This document shows positions 55,967 through 64,000 of a stretch of DNA of 64,000 nt, piece by piece. Made by a program: the position numbers and the translations under genes. Under the pieces are notes generated by a model. That model was not told the origin of the DNA, did not search any database, and worked only from the letters and a program-made list of their open reading frames with translations. Each line of letters begins with the position of its first letter. The stretch's first letter is position 1. The stretch is from an uncultured Prevotellaceae bacterium (GTDB taxonomy: Bacteria; Bacteroidota; Bacteroidia; Bacteroidales; Bacteroidaceae): NCBI GenBank assembly GCA_900316585.1, contig ONDM01000008.1, positions 1-64,000 of the forward strand, in the 5' to 3' direction.

Positions 55967-56863
55967 ATGGCTGTACATAAAAAATATACTGCACTGGGAA
56001 GGGGCTTAGATGCTCTTATCTCTACCGAAGAGGTTCATACTAGTGGTTCTTCTTCCATCCATGAAATTGATTTGGAGAAAATCAAAGTTAATCCAAACCA
56101 ACCTCGTCGTGAGTTTGAACCAGAAGCCCTTCAAGAATTGGCTGCTTCTATTGCCGAAATAGGTATTATCCAACCTATTACTCTACGCAAATTAGATGAT
56201 GATAATTACCAAATTATTGCAGGTGAGCGTCGTTATCGCGCGTCTCAGATAGCAGGATTAAAAAAGATTCCAGCATACATACGAACTGCAGATGATGAAA
56301 ATATGATGGAAATGGCATTGATAGAGAACATCCAACGTGAGGATTTAAATTCTCTTGAAATTGCATTGGCCTATCAGAATCTTCTAGAACAGTATAATAT
56401 GACTCAAGAGCAATTAAGTACACGTGTCGGAAAGAAACGCGCAACTATTGCTAACTATTTAAGACTATTGCATCTGCCAGCTCCCATCCAAATGGCCTTA
56501 CAAAACAAGGAAATAGATATGGGGCATGCACGGGCTCTTTTATCTCTTTCTGCCCCTAAGGACATGATGCGGCTATTTCAAGAAATCATAAAGAATGGCT
56601 ATTCAGTACGTAAAGTTGAAGATTTAGTTAAAGACCTGAATTCCGGAGAATCCGTTCAAAGTGGCAAAACACTTATTAAAGCAAAGTCAACGAAATTGCC
56701 TGAGGAATATAATGCATTAAGAACTCACCTATCTGAGATATTCAAGACTAAGGTTCAAATGACATATTCGTCAAAAGGGAAAGGTAAAATCATTCTACCT
56801 TTTGACAATGAAGAACAATTGGAAAAGGTAATTGAACTTTTGGATCAAATAAAGCGATTCTAA
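55967..56863 (+). CDS. parB: Chromosome-partitioning protein ParB/Spo0J
   Basis: This 298-residue CTPase and DNA-binding protein has the N-terminal GRGLDALIS ParA-contact motif. The CTP-binding core shows PNQPRREF, GERRYRAS and the ALIENIQREDLN block, followed by a helix-turn-helix (TQEQLSTRVGKKRATIANYLRLL) and a C-terminal dimerisation region. I did not find a convincing parS site in this window. Confidence 0.95.
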   Translation: MAVHKKYTALGRGLDALISTEEVHTSGSSSIHEIDLEKIKVNPNQPRREFEPEALQELAASIAEIGIIQPITLRKLDDDNYQIIAGERRYRASQIAGLKKIPAYIRTADDENMMEMALIENIQREDLNSLEIALAYQNLLEQYNMTQEQLSTRVGKKRATIANYLRLLHLPAPIQMALQNKEIDMGHARALLSLSAPKDMMRLFQEIIKNGYSVRKVEDLVKDLNSGESVQSGKTLIKAKSTKLPEEYNALRTHLSEIFKTKVQMTYSSKGKGKIILPFDNEEQLEKVIELLDQIKRF

Positions 56864-56864
56864 T

Positions 56865-57554
56865 TTGAGAAACAAGACTATCATATACCGAGTCCTATCA
56901 ACAGTGCTTGTCTGCATATTTCAGGCAAGCATTTCATGCATTTCAGCACAAGATAATCATGCTGTTGATACGACCCGCATTATTTTATCTGATTCCATCG
57001 AAACCCAACCATTACCGAACGAGCCCTTCAAAAAATGGGTGCCTAACCCTAAAAGAGCTTTATGGTTAGCTTTAGTCATTCCTGGGGGTGGACAAATTTA
57101 TAATCGTAAGTATTGGAAACTACCTTTAGTATACGGAGGATTTATGGGTTGCGCCTATGCTTTGACATGGAATAACATGATGTATAAAGATTATTCTCAA
57201 GCATATCTAGATATCATGGATGCAGATGAAAATACAAAAAGTTATGAAGATTTTCTACCTTACAATGTAACAATAACAGACTCTAACAGGTCGCGCTATC
57301 AAGAAATATTGAGGAAAAGAAAAGATTATTACAGAAAATACAGAGATATGAGTATCTTTGCATTTGCTGCAGTCTATTTACTTTCTGTCGTAGATGCATA
57401 TGTCGACGCAGAGCTTTCTTCTTTTGAAATCAATGAAGATTTAAGCCTGCGCATTGAACCTACAGTCATTAATAGTTCTGTTGGACATACCAATGATCAT
57501 TTGCTGAATAAGGCTAATTCCGCCTATGGTCTCCAATGTAGTTTAAAATTCTAA
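56865..57554 (+). CDS. DUF5683-type membrane/envelope protein
   Basis: This 229-residue protein has a signal peptide (VLSTVLVCIFQASISCISAQ) and a conserved PNPKRALWLALVIPGGGQIYNRKYWKLP block (quoted from its start, about residues 58-77 onward), then two further hydrophobic segments. Its function is unknown. It begins with TTG one base after the parB stop; no ATG gives the signal peptide, so TTG is accepted. Its place between parB and mltD is usual for Bacteroidales as far as I recall. Confidence 0.78.
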   Translation: MRNKTIIYRVLSTVLVCIFQASISCISAQDNHAVDTTRIILSDSIETQPLPNEPFKKWVPNPKRALWLALVIPGGGQIYNRKYWKLPLVYGGFMGCAYALTWNNMMYKDYSQAYLDIMDADENTKSYEDFLPYNVTITDSNRSRYQEILRKRKDYYRKYRDMSIFAFAAVYLLSVVDAYVDAELSSFEINEDLSLRIEPTVINSSVGHTNDHLLNKANSAYGLQCSLKF

Positions 57555-57560
57555 AGAAAG

Positions 57561-58859
57561 ATGAGATTAATAAGACAACCATTCATTCTAATCAGTTTGC
57601 TCCTTCTATGCATTAGTGCTAAAGCGCAAAACACAATTACTGTATATGACGAGAACCTTGGTCTAAACGAAGTCATCGACATCCCTGAAAACATGATGAC
57701 TGAGGTTGATAGTTTAATGTCTGAATGGTTCTCTAAAACTTATTTAGACAAAGACGAAGAATGTCAGTCAAAAGATGAAAATCCTGTATTTCCGACAGAA
57801 GTATACATTAATCGACTGCAAAGGTTACCCAATATAATAGAGATGCCTCATAATGAGGTCGTTCAGAAATTCATAGACATGTATAGTGGTCAACTTCGGC
57901 GTTCAGTTTCATACATGCTAGCTGCATCTAATTTTTACACTCCCATTTTTGAAGAGGCATTAGAAGCTTGCGGCATTCCTCTAGAACTGAAATACCTTCC
58001 AATCATTGAATCCGCTTTAAATCCTAAGGCGGTTTCAAGGGCTGGAGCTGTAGGTCTTTGGCAATTTATGATAACTACAAGTAAAGGATATGATCTGGAA
58101 GTTAATAGCCTTGTAGATGACCGTAAGGACCCCATTAAATCATCTTATGCCGCAGCAAGATACCTAAAAGACCTTTACAACATATTTGGAGATTGGACAC
58201 TGGTCATTGCTGCATACAATTGTGGACCAGGCAATGTAAATAAAGCAATACATAGAGCTGGTGACGTAAAAGATTATTGGAAAATCTACAATTATCTACC
58301 ACGAGAGACAAGGGGCTATGTTCCGTCTTTCATTGCAGCAAATTACATTATGAACTACTATTGTGACCATAATATTTGCCCGATGGAATCAAGGCTTCCT
58401 GCACAGACAGACACCATCACTATAAATAAAGATCTGTACATGGAACAAGTTTCTGAACTTTGCAATGTCAGCATAAGTGAACTAGAAGCTTTAAACCCCC
58501 AGTACAGGACACACTTAATTCCCGGATCCAGTGGGCAATGCACTTTAAGATTGCCTTCAACAAATGTTGCATCCTTCATTAGTAAACAAGACACAATATA
58601 CAATCACCGGCTTAGCGAATTACAAAACAAACGCCGCACAGTTGCTGTAAGTGGAACTAATGTATCTAAAAAAACAACAAGAAATAGGAGAAGTAGAGGA
58701 AGTAGTTCCTCTGCTAGCAGTGCAACACATAAAATAAGAAGAGGGGAATCTCTTTCTACTATTGCCAGAAGACACGGAACAACTGTAAAAAAACTGCAGC
58801 AACTTAATGGTATTTCAGGAACCAGTATTAGAGCAGGACAAACCATTAGAGTAAAATAA
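57561..58859 (+). CDS. mltD: Membrane-bound lytic murein transglycosylase with LysM (MltD-like)
   Basis: This 432-residue exported protein has signal peptide LISLLLLCISAKAQ. The SLT (GH23) catalytic domain has the catalytic Glu in IIESALNPKAVSRAGAVGLWQF near residue 150, followed by AAYNCGPGNVNKA. A degenerate LysM-like segment comes next. After a Ser/Arg-rich linker, a canonical C-terminal LysM begins HKIRRGESLSTIARRHG. It cleaves peptidoglycan glycan strands to anhydromuropeptides. It sits 10 nt before relA. Confidence 0.92.
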   Translation: MRLIRQPFILISLLLLCISAKAQNTITVYDENLGLNEVIDIPENMMTEVDSLMSEWFSKTYLDKDEECQSKDENPVFPTEVYINRLQRLPNIIEMPHNEVVQKFIDMYSGQLRRSVSYMLAASNFYTPIFEEALEACGIPLELKYLPIIESALNPKAVSRAGAVGLWQFMITTSKGYDLEVNSLVDDRKDPIKSSYAAARYLKDLYNIFGDWTLVIAAYNCGPGNVNKAIHRAGDVKDYWKIYNYLPRETRGYVPSFIAANYIMNYYCDHNICPMESRLPAQTDTITINKDLYMEQVSELCNVSISELEALNPQYRTHLIPGSSGQCTLRLPSTNVASFISKQDTIYNHRLSELQNKRRTVAVSGTNVSKKTTRNRRSRGSSSSASSATHKIRRGESLSTIARRHGTTVKKLQQLNGISGTSIRAGQTIRVK

Positions 58860-58869
58860 TTTTTATTAT

Positions 58870-61116
58870 ATGGTGGACGAATCAGGAAATGAGTTTAATG
58901 AGAATCAGGAAGTTGAACAAGCTTATCAACATCTGATTGACACATACTTAGGCACGAACCATAGAAAGAAAGTTGAATTGATCAACAAAGCGTTCAACTT
59001 TGCTAGACAAGCTCACAAAGGAGTTCGTCGCCATTCTGGTGAGCCTTACATCATGCATCCTATTGCAGTTGCACAAATTGCTTGCGAAGAAATTGGGCTA
59101 GGTTCTACGTCTATCTGCTCGGCACTGTTACATGATGTAGTAGAAGATACAGATTACACGGTAGAGGATATTCGCAATATATTTGGTGACAAAATTGCTC
59201 TGATAGTTGATGGGTTAACAAAGATTTCTGGTGGAATTTTTGGAGTTCACGCTTCAGCCCAAGCTGAAAACTTTAAGAAATTGCTTCTAACTATGAGTGA
59301 AGATATCCGCGTAATCCTTATAAAGATAGCAGACCGTCTTCACAATATGCGTACTTTGGGTTCAATGATTCCTAGCAAGCAATATAAAATTGCAGGAGAG
59401 ACCCTTTATATATATGCTCCATTAGCACATCGTCTCGGTTTAAACAAAATTAAGACAGAGCTCGAAGACCTTAGCTTCAGATATGAGCATCCTGAAGAAT
59501 ATAAAGAGATTCAAAACAAACTAGAGCACACACGTGAAGAGCGTGATAATGTGTTTGATGAATTTACGACACCTATTCGCAAAAGGCTAGACAAATTGGG
59601 GTTCAATTATGAAATAAAAGAACGCGTGAAGTCTCCCTATTCCATTTGGAACAAGATGCAGACAAAACATGTAACTTTTGAAGAAATCTATGACATACTT
59701 GCAGTTAGAATTATCTTTACTCCTAAGGACCCATCCACAGAGTTGACCGACTGTTTTAATATCTATGTCCAACTCTCACAAATTTATAAAGCACATCCAG
59801 AACGATTACGCGACTGGTTGAATCATCCAAAAGCAAACGGTTATCAGGCACTACATGTAACACTGATGAGTCACAAAGGTGAATGGATTGAAGTACAAAT
59901 CCGTAGTAATCGTATGCATGAAATTGCAGAACAAGGTTTTGCCGCTCACTGGAAATACAAAGAAAAAACAGGGTTAGAGGATGACGGTGAGCGTGAACTT
60001 GAAAAATGGATGCGTACAATTAAGGAAATTCTTGATGATCCCCAACCAAATGCATTAGACTTCCTTGAAACAATTAAGCTGAATTTGTATGCTCAGGAAA
60101 TATTTGTCTTTACTCCTAAAGGAGAACTGAAGACCATGCCCCAAAACTCTACAGTTCTAGATTTTGCATTTTCCATTCACACTTTTTTAGGTAGTCACTG
60201 CATTGGTGCTAAAGTAAACCACAAATTAGTTCCAATTAGCCACAGGCTTCAAAGTGGAGATCAGATAGAGATTTTAACATCTAATTCCCAACATGTCCAA
60301 CAAAATTGGATTGATTATGTTGCAACAGCTAAGGCTAAAGGTAAAATCTTAGCTATTCTTCGTAGAGAACAAAGAGAACAACAAAAAGCTGGTGAAGAAG
60401 TGCTCACCCATTTCTTTGAGAAGCATGATTTAGTGTTTGATCTTAACGATGTAGATAAATTAGTTGAGTACCACCAACTAAAAAGCAGAGAAGAGTTGTT
60501 GCAATGTATAGGTAAGAAGGAAATTGAAATAGGAGAAAATGATGCCAATATCATCAGGAGAAAGAGTGGAAACTCAAAAACCTGGCTGAGATTCTTACCT
60601 TTTAGAAAGAAAAAGAAAGACATAGAAATAGACTCTGCAGAAAAAACTGTAGAAAAGATTGACTTGAAAAAAACTATTCAGCTGAATGAAGAAACTTTAA
60701 AAAGCACTTATACCATAGCTGAATGTTGTCATCCTATTCCAGGAGATGATGTGCTCGGTTTTGTCGATGAAAACAATCATATTATCATCCACAAACGACA
60801 ATGTGCTGTAGCTTCTAGGCTTAAAGCCAGTTTTGGTCCCCGCATACTGGCAGCCAAATGGGATACCCATAAACAATTATTCTTCCCTGTAAGTCTAAAT
60901 ATAAAAGGAACAGATAGAATAGGTTTACTAAATGAAGTTACAGAAATAGTTTCACGCAAGTTTGACGTAAACATACGGAAATTGGCCATCGAGGTAAGAG
61001 AAGGAATCTTTGAAGGTGAAATTCAATTATATGTACACGATGTTGATGATGTACAAACCATCATCAAGAATCTAAAGAATGTTAAGAATCTTCAATCAGT
61101 AAGCCGAATGAACTGA
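58870..61116 (+). CDS. relA: RelA/SpoT-family (p)ppGpp synthetase/hydrolase
   Basis: This 748-residue stringent-response enzyme has an N-terminal HD hydrolase domain (HSGEPYIMHPIAVA, LLHDVVEDTDYT, and IADRLHNMRT), which appears intact. The synthetase domain has KSPYSIWNKM, YDILAVRIIF and NGYQALHVT. The TGS domain starts FVFTPKGEL, followed by a zinc-finger-like CCHPIPGDDVLGF and a C-terminal ACT domain. It is expected to be bifunctional. It is the last gene of the parA-to-relA series. Confidence 0.95.
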   Translation: MVDESGNEFNENQEVEQAYQHLIDTYLGTNHRKKVELINKAFNFARQAHKGVRRHSGEPYIMHPIAVAQIACEEIGLGSTSICSALLHDVVEDTDYTVEDIRNIFGDKIALIVDGLTKISGGIFGVHASAQAENFKKLLLTMSEDIRVILIKIADRLHNMRTLGSMIPSKQYKIAGETLYIYAPLAHRLGLNKIKTELEDLSFRYEHPEEYKEIQNKLEHTREERDNVFDEFTTPIRKRLDKLGFNYEIKERVKSPYSIWNKMQTKHVTFEEIYDILAVRIIFTPKDPSTELTDCFNIYVQLSQIYKAHPERLRDWLNHPKANGYQALHVTLMSHKGEWIEVQIRSNRMHEIAEQGFAAHWKYKEKTGLEDDGERELEKWMRTIKEILDDPQPNALDFLETIKLNLYAQEIFVFTPKGELKTMPQNSTVLDFAFSIHTFLGSHCIGAKVNHKLVPISHRLQSGDQIEILTSNSQHVQQNWIDYVATAKAKGKILAILRREQREQQKAGEEVLTHFFEKHDLVFDLNDVDKLVEYHQLKSREELLQCIGKKEIEIGENDANIIRRKSGNSKTWLRFLPFRKKKKDIEIDSAEKTVEKIDLKKTIQLNEETLKSTYTIAECCHPIPGDDVLGFVDENNHIIIHKRQCAVASRLKASFGPRILAAKWDTHKQLFFPVSLNIKGTDRIGLLNEVTEIVSRKFDVNIRKLAIEVREGIFEGEIQLYVHDVDDVQTIIKNLKNVKNLQSVSRMN

Positions 61117-61122
61117 TATAAT

Positions 61123-61152
61123 AAAGAGTTAGAACATAGAATCTAGCTCTTT
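61123..61152. terminator. Bidirectional terminator, relA / merR
   Basis: An 11-bp stem with one G-U pair (AAAGAGTTAGA at 61123-61133, TCTAGCTCTTT at 61142-61152) is followed by TTTTTT on the plus strand and overlaps the merR-type gene end. Confidence 0.7.
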
Positions 61153-61476
61153 TTTTATTGAAACAAGGTCTGCACGAATTATTTTAAGACGGTCTGAAAC
61201 TTCAGAAACCTTAGAAGTTCCATCTTTACTATTTTTCAAAACACGACGTGCCCCCTCCAATGTCATGCCTTTCTCTTTAACAAGATGATAAACAGCTCTT
61301 ACCTCTTCAATATCATCCTTAGTATACTGACGGATATTCCGGTTTGCTTTTTTAGGGTGAATATTCTTGAACTCTTTTTCCCAATATCGCAATAAAGTCT
61401 CAGTCACATTGAACATCTGTGCAACTTCACTAATTGAGTAATACAACTTCAACTCTTTATCCGGATTATATGCCAT
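61129..61476 (-). CDS. MerR-family transcriptional regulator
   Basis: This small DNA-binding protein of about 115 residues has a MerR winged helix (YYSISEVAQMFNVTETLLRYWEKEF) and a HPKKANRNIRQYTKDDIEE wing. The C-terminal helix is short and has no effector domain or Cys metal ligands. The ATG at 61476 is preferred over an in-frame TTG six codons upstream. Its promoter overlaps that of alaS. The regulated genes are unknown. Confidence 0.88.
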   Translation of the reverse strand: MAYNPDKELKLYYSISEVAQMFNVTETLLRYWEKEFKNIHPKKANRNIRQYTKDDIEEVRAVYHLVKEKGMTLEGARRVLKNSKDGTSKVSEVSDRLKIIRADLVSIKKELDSMF

Positions 61477-61538
61477 ATCTACGTTATTTATCAAGGATTT
61501 GTACCATGTTTTCGCAATATTTTTGTTGCTTGATGAGG

Positions 61539-61569
61539 CAAAAATAATGAAAACTCAGTATCTTTGCAA
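61539..61569. promoter_or_regulatory. Overlapping divergent promoters, merR-type gene / alaS
   Basis: Leftward: TTTTG (TTG at 61567-61569), 20 bp, TATTTTTG (61539-61546). Rightward: TATCTTTG (61559-61566), 42 bp before the alaS start and inside the leftward promoter. Only one of the two can be occupied at a time. Confidence 0.55.
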
Positions 61570-61607
61570 AACTTTTTGTTGAATATTAACTCATAACATA
61601 ATAATTC

Positions 61608-64000
61608 ATGATGACTGCAAAAGAAATTAGAGACTCATACAAGAGTTTTTTTGCATCAAAAGGACACTTGATAGTACCATCAGCTCCAATGGTGGTAAAA
61701 GATGATCCTACACTAATGTTTACAAATGCTGGTATGAATCAGTTTAAGGATATCATCCTTGGCAATCGCATTGCTGAAAGCAAACGAGTAGCTGATTCTC
61801 AAAAATGCCTTCGTGTCAGTGGCAAACACAATGATTTGGAAGAAGTTGGACATGATACATATCATCATACCATGTTCGAAATGCTAGGCAATTGGTCTTT
61901 CGGAGATTATTTTAAGAAAGAAGCTATCAGCTGGGCATGGGAATACTTAGTAGATGTACTAAAATTGAACCCAAAAGATCTTTATGCGACTGTATTTGAG
62001 GGTGCACCAGAAGAAGGACTAGAACGAGACAATGAAGCTGCAGCCATTTGGGAGCAATTCCTACCTAAAGATCACATTATCAATGGAAACAAACATGATA
62101 ATTTTTGGGAGATGGGAGATACAGGACCTTGTGGACCATGCTCTGAGATTCACGTAGACTCTCGCAGTGAGGATGAAAAAGCAAAGATTCCAGGATCACA
62201 GTTGGTCAACAAAGATCATCCTCAAGTAATTGAAATCTGGAACCTGGTTTTCATGCAATACAACCGTAAGGCTGATCATAGTTTGGAGTCCCTACCTGCT
62301 AAAGTTATTGACACTGGTATGGGATTTGAACGATTAGTTCGTACTCTTCAAGGCAAGACTTCTAACTATGACACAGATATTTTCCAACCATTACTGACTG
62401 CTATTGGCAATATTTCAAATACGCAATATGGGAGAAATGAAAAAACTGACATTGCCATGCGAGTCATTGCAGACCATGTCCGAACTATAGCATTTGCTAT
62501 TACTGACGGTCAGCTCCCAAGCAATGCAAAAGCAGGTTATGTAATCCGCCGAATTCTTCGCCGTGCAGTTCGTTATGGATACACATTTTTAGGCCAAAAG
62601 AATGCCTTTTTGTTCAAATTGCTTCCTACTTTAATCAGCACAATGGGTGATGCTTATCCTGAATTAGAAGCACAAAAAGATCTCATCCAAAAGGTCATGA
62701 AAGAGGAAGAAGAATCATTCCTTCGCACCTTGGATACAGGTATTCGTTTGTTGGATAAAATTATAACAGACACAAAAGGAGCTGGAAAGACTGAAATATC
62801 TGGCGTTGATGCATTTACCCTTTATGACACTTATGGATTCCCACTAGATCTAACGGAATTAATTTGCAGGGAGAATGGCATGACTGTAAATGAAAAAGAT
62901 TTTGATGTAGAAATGCAAAAGCAGAAGGCACGTGCCCGTAATGCTGCAGCAATAGAAACTGGTGACTGGATTGTTTTAAACGACGGTGAAACTCAATTTG
63001 TAGGTTATGATTATACTGAATATACCACACATATTTTACGTTACCGTCAGATTACCCAGAAAGGTAAAACTTTGTATCAAATTGTACTTGACTTTACACC
63101 TTTCTATGCAGAAAGTGGCGGCCAAGTAGGCGACTCAGGAGTTATCTGTAGTGAATTTGAAACTATTGACATTGTTGATACAAAAAAAGAAAACAACCTT
63201 CCTATCCACATTGCCAAAAAACTTCCAGAGCATCCTAATGCTGAATTTATGGCATGCGTGGATGTAGAACGTAGACGGGCTTGTGAATGCAACCATTCAT
63301 GTACCCATTTGCTAGATCTGGCTTTACGCACGGTTCTAGGAACACATGTAGAACAAAAAGGGTCTTTGGTAACTCCAGACAATTTACGATTTGATTTCTC
63401 TCATTTTCAGAAGGTTTCTGACGAAGAGCTTCGAGAAGTTGAACATTTTGTAAACAAAAAAATACGTGAGAACATCCCACTCACTGAATATAGAGATTAT
63501 CCTATAGAAAAAGCAAAAGAACTTGGTGCCATTGCTCTTTTCGGAGAAAAATATGGCGATAGAGTACGTGTCGTTCAATTTGGCGACTCTGTAGAATTCT
63601 GTGGTGGTTGTCACACTTCAAGCACTGGTAATATAGGAATGTTTCGTATTCTTTCTGAAAGTTCTGTTGCTGCAGGTGTTCGTCGCATCGAAGCCGTTAC
63701 AGGTGAAAGATTAGAAGAAGTCATTGACGGAATGCAAAATACACTTCGTGAGATTTCTGCTCTATTCAATAATGTTCCAGACTTGAAGATTGCAATTCAT
63801 AGGGCAATTGAAGAAAACAGCGAACTGAAAAAGAAGGTAGAAGAAGCTGCTAAAGAAACAACAGCACGTTTAAAAGACGCATTAGCTAAATCAGCAATTG
63901 AAATCAATGGAGTAAAAGTTATTTCAGGTGTATATAAGGCATCCTCATCAGTAATGAAAGATATTGCCTTTCAACTCCGTGGAGAGATAAAAGATAATCT
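61608..64000 (+). CDS. alaS: Alanyl-tRNA synthetase (truncated by window edge)
   Basis: The first 797 residues of the class II synthetase are in the window; the family is about 870. The start is ATG-ATG-ACT-GCA ([15 protein letters not shown]). Visible are the class II motifs (motif 2 near the [20 protein letters not shown] region, GMGFERLVR), the editing domain with [12 protein letters not shown] (zinc-site His/Cys) and [10 protein letters not shown], and the beginning of the C-terminal coiled coil. No stop codon occurs before 64000. It charges tRNA-Ala and clears Ser/Gly mischarging. Confidence 0.96.
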   Translation, partial: MMTAKEIRDSYKSFFASKGHLIVPSAPMVVKDDPTLMFTNAGMNQFKDIILGNRIAESKRVADSQKCLRVSGKHNDLEEVGHDTYHHTMFEMLGNWSFGDYFKKEAISWAWEYLVDVLKLNPKDLYATVFEGAPEEGLERDNEAAAIWEQFLPKDHIINGNKHDNFWEMGDTGPCGPCSEIHVDSRSEDEKAKIPGSQLVNKDHPQVIEIWNLVFMQYNRKADHSLESLPAKVIDTGMGFERLVRTLQGKTSNYDTDIFQPLLTAIGNISNTQYGRNEKTDIAMRVIADHVRTIAFAITDGQLPSNAKAGYVIRRILRRAVRYGYTFLGQKNAFLFKLLPTLISTMGDAYPELEAQKDLIQKVMKEEEESFLRTLDTGIRLLDKIITDTKGAGKTEISGVDAFTLYDTYGFPLDLTELICRENGMTVNEKDFDVEMQKQKARARNAAAIETGDWIVLNDGETQFVGYDYTEYTTHILRYRQITQKGKTLYQIVLDFTPFYAESGGQVGDSGVICSEFETIDIVDTKKENNLPIHIAKKLPEHPNAEFMACVDVERRRACECNHSCTHLLDLALRTVLGTHVEQKGSLVTPDNLRFDFSHFQKVSDEELREVEHFVNKKIRENIPLTEYRDYPIEKAKELGAIALFGEKYGDRVRVVQFGDSVEFCGGCHTSSTGNIGMFRILSESSVAAGVRRIEAVTGERLEEVIDGMQNTLREISALFNNVPDLKIAIHRAIEENSELKKKVEEAAKETTARLKDALAKSAIEINGVKVISGVYKASSSVMKDIAFQLRGEIKDN

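Noticed and set aside
55199..56863. A parS site close to parAB
   Set aside because: I scanned for the GTTnCACGTGnAAC-type palindrome around parAB and found no convincing match; the site may lie outside the window or differ in sequence.

Overview
The window is a chromosomal segment of a low-GC member of the order Bacteroidales (Bacteroidaceae- or Prevotellaceae-like; the species cannot be fixed from sequence alone). Three things point there. Many genes are preceded by the Bacteroidota promoter box TAnnTTTG, with a TTG about 19-21 bp upstream where it could be measured, and Shine-Dalgarno sequences are inconspicuous. The gene families are typical: the mutAB succinate-propionate pathway, a TonB/ExbB/ExbD system, DUF1573, DUF5683 and DUF349 proteins, and an alpha-2-macroglobulin-like lipoprotein-sized giant. 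The housekeeping order lpxB-surE | parA-parB-DUF5683-mltD-relA | merR-alaS also fits. No insertion sequence, prophage, CRISPR array or rRNA operon was seen.

Layout. (1) 0.2-9.7 kb: a DASS/SLC13 dicarboxylate transporter diverges from mutA-mutB, followed by oadG-oadA-oadB, a biotin-dependent Na+-pumping decarboxylase. Together they look like a succinate/propionate and sodium-energy module. (2) 9.8-14.9 kb: a TPR protein, then an aromatic amino-acid operon (pheA, aminotransferase, DAHP synthase-chorismate mutase fusion, tyrA). It is preceded by a 31-residue Phe/Tyr-rich leader peptide with a mutually exclusive antiterminator/terminator pair. (3) 14.9-20.3 kb: cobU-cobT-cobS-HAD phosphatase diverging from btuF-btuC; this supplies and salvages the B12 that MutAB needs. 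(4) 20.4-27.4 kb: topB, an rRNA methyltransferase, thyA, folA, an Lrp-type regulator and an M64 peptidase. Between thyA and folA lies a phase-locked array of six 15-bp palindromes at exactly 23-bp spacing. (5) 27.4-33.4 kb: exbB, a four-helix membrane protein, two exbD genes, tRNA-Ser, tatD, an unknown gene, a polyprenyl diphosphate synthase and tonB. (6) 33.6-38.5 kb: cmk, ispH, pfkA, meaB (the chaperone of MutAB) and a DUF1573 protein. (7) 38.6-49.7 kb: an 1811-residue alpha-2-macroglobulin-like protein, pepD, a membrane flippase-like protein, rsmA, a DUF349 protein and tRNA-Gln. (8) 49.9-64.0 kb: rsfS-ftsH-cdsA, lpxB-surE, parA-parB-DUF5683-mltD-relA, a MerR regulator, and alaS running off the right edge.

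The most distinctive unexplained or little-described elements are non-coding or very small: the Phe/Tyr attenuator (10.8-11.0 kb), the palindromic array between thyA and folA (24.78-24.91 kb), and a possible attenuated leader before the alpha-2-macroglobulin gene (44.0-44.24 kb). All functional statements are homology and motif calls made by eye; no searches or folding computations were run.
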